DNA of 64,000 nucleotides, taken from assembly GCA_965267405.1 (NCBI GenBank), contig OZ253954.1, positions 1 through 64,000 of the forward strand, read 5' to 3'. Position 1 is the stretch's first letter. Each line of letters begins with the position of its first letter. Source of the stretch: JAPPOI01 sp028818055. GTDB lineage: Bacteria > Pseudomonadota > Alphaproteobacteria > Rhodobacterales > Rhodobacteraceae. Position numbers and translations under genes: made by a program. Positions 61,248 to 64,000 of this stretch are shown in pieces. Below the pieces are notes generated by a model that saw nothing but the letters and a program-made list of their open reading frames with translations, ran no database searches and was not told where the DNA came from.

Positions 61248-61356
61248 TGAGAAATCCTCGTGGTCATGAGATTCATATAATGATCCAGACCGGCAGGGTC
61301 AAAACGCGCCCACGAATTGTGAGCCAGACTCGGCCAATTGATATGCGATCCTCTGC

Positions 61357-62550
61357 TCATTTTGAGCTGCCTACTGCATCTATAGTTTCAGCATCTGCCC
61401 AATTCGCCAATGCTTCGGCCAGTGAGCTTGCGAAACTGTCCAGCCATTCATCGGACTGCAACTTGCTACGATCGGATCGGTTGGACAAAAATCCCAGTTC
61501 AATCAGCACTGACGGGATGTCAGCGGCCTTCAGAACCGAGAACGCCCCGTGCCGATGAGGGCGCGAATTAAGACCCAATTCGTTCTTCTGACCGACCTCA
61601 ACTATTGCAGTGGCCAAGTTTTCCGAACGTGGCATCGTCTCTCGCCGGGCAAGATCCATCAGAACGATGGTCAATTCATCTTCGATGGCAGCCAAATCCA
61701 CGCCTGCGAGAATGTCATCCCGTGCATGGCGTTCGGCCAATTGCTGAGTGGCCTCGTCCACCACTCCGTCCGCCAAGGTGTAAACCGTCACGCCGCGCGC
61801 ATCACCGGCATCTTCGGGCAAAGCATCGGCGTGCAACGATATAAAGACATCCGCACCAGCGGCCCGGGCAACGGACATGCGCGTTGCCAATGGAACAAAC
61901 ACGTCTTCTGTCCTGGTCATGACAACTTCAAAACGGCCATTTCGGATCAATACTTCCTTGAGACGGCGCCCAAACGCCAAAACAAGGTCGGCCTCGTTCA
62001 TTTCACTAGCCTCCGCGCCCGGATCAATTCCACCGTGACCGGGATCAATCGCTACGACCAATGGACCACCGGCTTGCTCTGCTGGCACTTTCATGTGCTC
62101 TCTTAGATCGGAGTCTTGATGTTCGACGGATGCCCGGAACTCTTCAGCCGTGGCTGGCACCAATCGGACTTCCAAAAGAGCCGATCGGTCCTCTTCGACA
62201 CGCATTTCTGCGCTGTCGATGACAACGGGCTCTCTTAAGATGGCGACAAATCGGGACGATCCGGGAACATAGTCACCAACCCGAATCTCGGAGATAACCT
62301 CGGTGTTAGGCTCAACGGCACCTTGAAACTCAAGATATGAGAACTCAAGAATCAATCGTGCCGGATCATCCATCATGAAGGCCCGCCAAGGGACCGCCTG
62401 AGTTAATGGAACGTCGATGGAAACTCCGCCACGGTCGTCGGACACATTCAGACCGTCCGAACCAATGCGCGCAAGCACATCGGCGGACCAAACCGCAAAG
62501 CCAGCGCACAGCATTACTGCTGTGCAAATAATCTTGGGGAGCCTGCCCAT
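61357..62550 (-). CDS. N-acetylmuramoyl-L-alanine amidase (AmiC-like)
   Basis: 397 residues. Signal peptide (MGRLPKIICTAVMLCAGFAVWSADVLA), an AMIN domain in the first 130 residues, and an Amidase_3 domain (about 175-395) with Zn site residues in VVAIDPGHGGIDPGAEASEMNEADLVL and ISLHADALPED. Splits septal peptidoglycan during cell separation. Same strand and order as mrcA-prfB, a conserved arrangement in this order. Confidence 0.93.
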   Translation of the reverse strand: MGRLPKIICTAVMLCAGFAVWSADVLARIGSDGLNVSDDRGGVSIDVPLTQAVPWRAFMMDDPARLILEFSYLEFQGAVEPNTEVISEIRVGDYVPGSSRFVAILREPVVIDSAEMRVEEDRSALLEVRLVPATAEEFRASVEHQDSDLREHMKVPAEQAGGPLVVAIDPGHGGIDPGAEASEMNEADLVLAFGRRLKEVLIRNGRFEVVMTRTEDVFVPLATRMSVARAAGADVFISLHADALPEDAGDARGVTVYTLADGVVDEATQQLAERHARDDILAGVDLAAIEDELTIVLMDLARRETMPRSENLATAIVEVGQKNELGLNSRPHRHGAFSVLKAADIPSVLIELGFLSNRSDRSKLQSDEWLDSFASSLAEALANWADAETIDAVGSSK

Positions 62551-62617
62551 TGCTCCAGACCTGCCTATTTTTCTTTTCCAGAAAGGTATGCCAGTTACAG
62601 CGCGGCGTAAACGATAT

Positions 62618-63775
62618 TCAATCGCCTATCCAACCTCGTGACGCAGCGAATGATTTCAGTCTCGCAAGACCTTCAACAATATCATCCGTCGATCGGGCAT
62701 AAGAAAGCCGAAGAGTGGTGCCACCGCGCGCCTTGTCAAAATCCAGGCCGGGCGTAACCGCGACCGAAACCTCATCCAAGATGTCCCGCGCAAGTTGAGC
62801 GGCGTCATCCGTATATTGGCTGACGTCTACGTAAACATAAAAGGCACCGTCCGGAGGAGCGAACTTGTCCATACCTGCTTCTGGCAGGCCTGCCATCATG
62901 AGCGCGCGGTTTTTTCGATAAACGCTGATGTTGGCGTCCAACTCTTCTCGGCAATCCATGGCAGCCAGAGCTGCAACCTGACTTGCGTGGGGTGCACAGA
63001 TGAACATGTTTTGCGCCAGCCTCTCGATCGTCCGGACGTGATCATCTGGAACGACCATCCATCCGACCCGCCACCCAGTCATGGAAAAGTACTTTGAGAA
63101 TGAGTTGATGACATAGGCATCGTCAGAGATCGACAATGCCGTGACTGCCGGCTGTTCGTACTCGATCCCGTGGTAAATTTCGTCCGAGACAAACGCCGCG
63201 CCGCGCTCATCCGCGGCATCAATCAAAGCGCGCAAAGCGTTGCTATCCAACATTGTACCTGTGGGATTTGCTGGAGACGCGACAATCAGACCCGCAATGT
63301 CATTCGGCAAAAGCTCAGGCACCGGTTGGTAGCGATCCTGAACGCGCGTCTCGATATCCACCGGGCGCAAACTCAGCGCAGACAAGATTTGGCGATAAGA
63401 CGGGTAACCTGGCGCACCCAGCGCGACGCGGTCGCCCGCTTCGAAAAGCGCAGTGAATGCCAACAGAAATGCGCCAGACGATCCGGACGTGACGATGACC
63501 CGAGACGGGTCAAGATCGACCCCATATGTTTCGCCGTAATGGCGCGCAATTCGCTGGCGAAGTTCTGGCAAACCCAGAGCGACCGTGTATCCAAGCGTTC
63601 CGGTGTCCATTTCGGCCTTCAATGCTCGTTTCGCATTTTCGGGCGCAGGCGTGCCTGGTTGTCCAACTTCCATATGGATGACATGGCGTCCCGAGGCTTC
63701 TGCCTGCGATGCAGCCTCCATGACGTCCATAACGATAAAGGGGTCTACGTCAGACCGTTTAGATAGTTTGGGCAT
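62618..63775 (-). CDS. Class I/II pyridoxal-phosphate aminotransferase
   Basis: 385 residues. PLP-binding Lys in INSFSKYFSMTGWRVGW; GLPELRQRIARHYGETYGVDLDP and VTSGSSGAFLLAFTALFEAGD are the fold's usual N-terminal signatures; SPANPTGTMLD binds phosphate. It resembles the aspartate/tyrosine aminotransferase-like group of Rhodobacterales; donor and acceptor are not clear. Follows, on the minus strand, a divergent secreted protein and precedes the amidase after 67 bp. Confidence 0.9.
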   Translation of the reverse strand: MPKLSKRSDVDPFIVMDVMEAASQAEASGRHVIHMEVGQPGTPAPENAKRALKAEMDTGTLGYTVALGLPELRQRIARHYGETYGVDLDPSRVIVTSGSSGAFLLAFTALFEAGDRVALGAPGYPSYRQILSALSLRPVDIETRVQDRYQPVPELLPNDIAGLIVASPANPTGTMLDSNALRALIDAADERGAAFVSDEIYHGIEYEQPAVTALSISDDAYVINSFSKYFSMTGWRVGWMVVPDDHVRTIERLAQNMFICAPHASQVAALAAMDCREELDANISVYRKNRALMMAGLPEAGMDKFAPPDGAFYVYVDVSQYTDDAAQLARDILDEVSVAVTPGLDFDKARGGTTLRLSYARSTDDIVEGLARLKSFAASRGWIGD

Positions 63776-63914
63776 GCGCGCTCCTTCTCAGCCCGTCCCT
63801 GCCAATCCGAGTACGTGTCGTCAATGATCAATCGCTCAACAATTCCTCGTGAGGGGCTTGCGCCAATCAGACGAACTGTATTCAATCGACTTCCGACAAC
63901 TTTTGGAGTTCCAA

Positions 63915-64000
63915 ATGCGTAGTATGGTTTTTGCCACTTTGTTCAGTTTCGCTACTGCAAGTGCCGGGTTTGCCTTTGATATCAACGCGATGAGCGACGC
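63915..64000 (+). CDS. Secreted protein, possibly DsbA-family, cut off by the window end
   Basis: GGAG at 63905-63908 lies six bases before ATG 63915. Only 28 codons are visible: a short Sec signal (MRSMVFATLFSFATASAGFA) then FDINAMSDA. In Rhodobacterales, a DsbA-like thiol oxidoreductase often starts its mature part with a similar 'D-N-MSDAER' sequence, so that is my guess; the CxxC site is outside the window. Divergent from the aminotransferase. Confidence 0.5.
   Translation, partial: MRSMVFATLFSFATASAGFAFDINAMSD

Noticed and set aside
1..64000. CRISPR arrays, insertion sequences, prophage, restriction-modification or toxin-antitoxin systems
   Set aside because: No regular repeat-spacer pattern, transposase, integrase, phage structural gene, DNA methyltransferase-endonuclease pair or paired toxin gene was recognised.

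Overview
The window reads as ordinary chromosome of a marine alphaproteobacterium of the order Rhodobacterales (Roseobacter group). The basis is gene families and gene order: a DUF6477 protein, a non-pyrrolysine MttB-like methyltransferase, a BKACE (DUF849) enzyme, the block rpmF-plsX-fabH-ihfA-merR followed by tRNA-Pro, the block argS-SPOR-nagZ-scpA-scpB, a bactofilin/M23 peptidase pair, and a LexA site of the GTTC-N7-GTTC type upstream of uvrA. Genes are tightly packed on both strands, with many 4-8 bp overlaps. There is no phage, insertion sequence, CRISPR array, integrase or rRNA operon, and no gap above 300 bases lacks a gene.

Layout. 1-12.7 kb: the end of a DUF6477 gene, MttB-like protein, guaA, a DMT transporter, a FadL-like porin with promoter and terminator, a P-loop protein with metA, an alpha/beta hydrolase, ppk2-tetR, a BKACE enzyme, a SRPBCC-like membrane protein and a Rossmann methyltransferase-like protein. 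12.7-21.5 kb: rpsI-rplM, an AT-rich palindromic spacer with a 27-codon ORF, a Tat-exported DUF1501/DUF1800 pair, a conserved CxxC protein, an ABC-F ATPase with olsB, msrB, bamE and the DUF177 gene. 21.6-26.3 kb: the phospholipid/fatty-acid block, tRNA-Pro(GGG) and a tandem-domain dCTP deaminase. 26.3-35.4 kb: a long minus-strand run, dgt, methyltransferase, argS, SPOR protein, nagZ, scpA, scpB, a 53-aa basic protein, a GNAT and a Hint-domain protein. 35.4-43.2 kb: erpA, STAS protein, xth and a degenerate GGDEF protein, then uvrA under an SOS box, and a winged-helix/TPR regulator divergent from a tautomerase, a DUF1127 protein and a 38-codon ORF. 43.2-64 kb: lpd, DUF4242/LysR, DUF924, MFS, queA, an AsmA-like protein, bcp, DUF455, M23 peptidase plus bactofilin, a second MFS, then prfB, mrcA, an amidase, an aminotransferase and the start of a secreted protein.

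Functional threads. Cell-wall genes recur: nagZ, SPOR protein, M23 peptidase with bactofilin, PBP1A, amidase. So do envelope and lipid genes: plsX-fabH, OlsB, BamE, AsmA-like, FadL-like. There are also DNA repair and chromosome genes (uvrA, xth, scpAB, ihfA, dgt) and translation genes (rpsI, rplM, rpmF, argS, prfB, queA, tRNA-Pro).

The least expected signals are regulatory. A perfect hairpin folds an mRNA-encoded anti-Shine-Dalgarno onto the Shine-Dalgarno of the methyltransferase at 33.4-34.2 kb. Four CAAG half-sites spaced exactly 11 bp lie between the PhoB-type winged-helix regulator and its divergent neighbours. Several intergenic regions carry perfect inverted repeats, and three short ORFs with good ribosome-binding sites look real. 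I found no clear novel multi-gene defence or mobile system; this is mostly core genome.
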